NCBI GenBank assembly: GCA_003456155.1
Contig: DMPC01000130.1
Span: 1-6,022 of the forward strand
DNA from: Actinomycetota bacterium
Lineage (GTDB): Bacteria; Actinomycetota; Actinomycetes; S36-B12
DNA length: 6,022 nt
Direction: 5' to 3'
Part shown: positions 5,979 to 6,022 of the stretch, one piece after another
Numbering within the stretch: position 1 is the stretch's first letter
How the letters are laid out: every line of letters begins with the position of its first letter
Translations under genes and position numbers: made by a program
Notes under the pieces: generated by a model
What the model saw: the letters and a program-made list of their open reading frames with translations, nothing else
What the model was told of the DNA's origin: nothing
Databases searched by the model: none

Positions 5979-6022
5979 GGGCGATTGGCGCAGGGGCTAG
6001 CGCGCTTCCTTGACACGGAAGA
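5979..6022 (+). tRNA. tRNA-Val (anticodon GAC), 5' part, cut by window edge
   Basis: The first 44 bases of a tRNA: acceptor strand GGGCGAT, TG, D arm GCGC/GCGC with an 8-base loop, anticodon stem CTTCC/GGAAG with loop TTGACAC giving anticodon GAC (reads GTC and GTT, Val), and one base of the variable loop. The T arm and 3' acceptor strand lie beyond the window. The acceptor 5' strand is identical to that of tRNA-Val(CAC) at 918-989. Confidence 0.92.

Overview
The window looks like a chromosomal segment of a high-GC Gram-positive bacterium (Actinomycetota). The reasons are high GC in every gene, GTG starts on all three minus-strand genes, -10 boxes of the TANNNT type with little -35 conservation, GC-rich hairpins without long T tracts, and protein families typical of that phylum. 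A Propionibacteriales/Nocardioidaceae-like host is a guess from general gene style, not something the sequence proves.

Layout from left to right. Positions 1-850 (minus) hold the first 283 codons of threonyl-tRNA synthetase (thrS), cut by the window edge. A minus-strand tRNA-Val(CAC) lies 67 bases upstream of thrS at 918-989 and may share its transcript. At 1102-2601 (plus) is a secreted, Ig-like-repeat protein with a clear Sec signal peptide and no wall anchor. A long GC-rich hairpin at 2616-2656 separates it from the convergent minus-strand pair pabB-pabC (4541 down to 2674). These two overlap by four bases (GTGA) and supply two of the steps from chorismate to p-aminobenzoate for folate synthesis; the glutaminase partner PabA is not in the window. 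At 4662-4734 and 4771-4844 (plus) are tRNA-Gly(GCC) and tRNA-Cys(GCA), followed by a FUSC/aromatic-acid-exporter-like membrane protein at 4886-5929 and the 5' part of tRNA-Val(GAC) running off the right edge at 5979. The membrane-protein gene therefore sits inside a Gly-Cys-Val tRNA array.

Most of this is ordinary housekeeping DNA: translation (thrS, four tRNAs) and folate precursor synthesis. The two accessory-looking elements are the Ig-like secreted protein, whose partner or ligand is unknown, and the transporter-like gene embedded between tRNAs. I see no CRISPR array, transposase, integrase, phage gene or defence system. The best leads are the tRNA-embedded membrane gene, the cluster of GACACCG/CGGTGTC motifs between it and tRNA-Val, and the repeat architecture of the secreted protein.
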